Source: Methanosarcina sp. UBA5 | GTDB lineage: Archaea; Halobacteriota; Methanosarcinia; Methanosarcinales; Methanosarcinaceae | Length of the DNA stretch: 13,830 bases | NCBI RefSeq assembly: GCF_002505485.1 | Contig: NZ_DAVG01000072.1 | Location: 1-13,830, forward strand | Reading direction: 5' to 3' | Shown: positions 13,810 to 13,830 of the stretch, one piece after another | Position numbering within the stretch: the first letter of the stretch is position 1 | Layout of the letters: the number at the start of each line of letters is the position of its first letter | Program-made: the position numbers and the translations under genes | Notes under the pieces: model-generated | What the model was told of the DNA's origin: nothing | The model's input: only the letters and a program-made list of their open reading frames with translations | Database searches by the model: none

Positions 13810-13830
13810 GCGAGGGTTGCCCAGCCAGGT
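13810..13830 (+). tRNA. tRNA-Leu, first 21 nt, cut by the window edge
   Basis: The window ends with GCGAGGGTTGCC followed by CAGCCAGGT: a seven-base acceptor strand, TT, D-stem GCC and the conserved GG of the D-loop. This is the start of an archaeal leucine tRNA. AATAATAATTTA about 13-24 bases upstream, after an A-rich run, could be its box A. The anticodon lies outside the window. Confidence 0.7.

Overview
The window looks like chromosomal DNA of a methanogenic archaeon close to Methanosarcina. This is an inference from several things: long AT-rich intergenic spaces, strong GGAGG-type ribosome binding sites on some genes and apparently leaderless starts on others, an archaeal-type tyrosine integrase with a zinc ribbon, and the start of a tRNA-Leu gene of the archaeal GCGAGGGTTGCC type at the right edge. 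No rRNA, CRISPR array or complete insertion sequence is visible.

Left part (1-3869) reads as a decaying integrated element. Small minus-strand genes (about 1-1494) are packed together: an edge-truncated gene, a remnant that resembles its neighbour, a 189-residue protein with a C-terminal Cys cluster, a 78-residue protein and a probably frameshifted small ORF. An AT-rich control region holding several ACCGATA/TATCGGT half-sites separates them from a divergent, very AT-rich winged-helix protein gene (1723-2481). A tyrosine recombinase gene (2616-3869, minus) follows.

Middle part (3870-6850) holds two minus-strand chromosomal genes, a LiaF-like four-helix membrane protein with FGG repeats and a membrane-tethered HExxH metallopeptidase-like protein. 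Then comes a 1.2 kb gene-free stretch with a three-copy 22-bp tandem repeat, several inverted repeats and a perfect 16-bp inverted repeat in the leader of the next operon.

The centrepiece (6851-11874, plus) is a three-gene carbohydrate cluster: a GT4 glycosyltransferase fused to an (alpha/alpha)6 six-hairpin domain, a GH130-type mannoside phosphorylase, and a second GT4 glycosyltransferase fused to a type II phosphomannose isomerase cupin. Together they suggest reversible synthesis and phosphorolysis of a mannose-containing glycan or storage oligosaccharide. This role is inferred, not demonstrated.

Right part (11875-13830) carries an unassigned 114-residue protein gene, an RNase Z-like metallo-beta-lactamase-fold hydrolase gene, a broken 5' half of a tRNA-Leu gene, and 98 bp later the first 21 nt of what looks like an intact tRNA-Leu gene running off the window.
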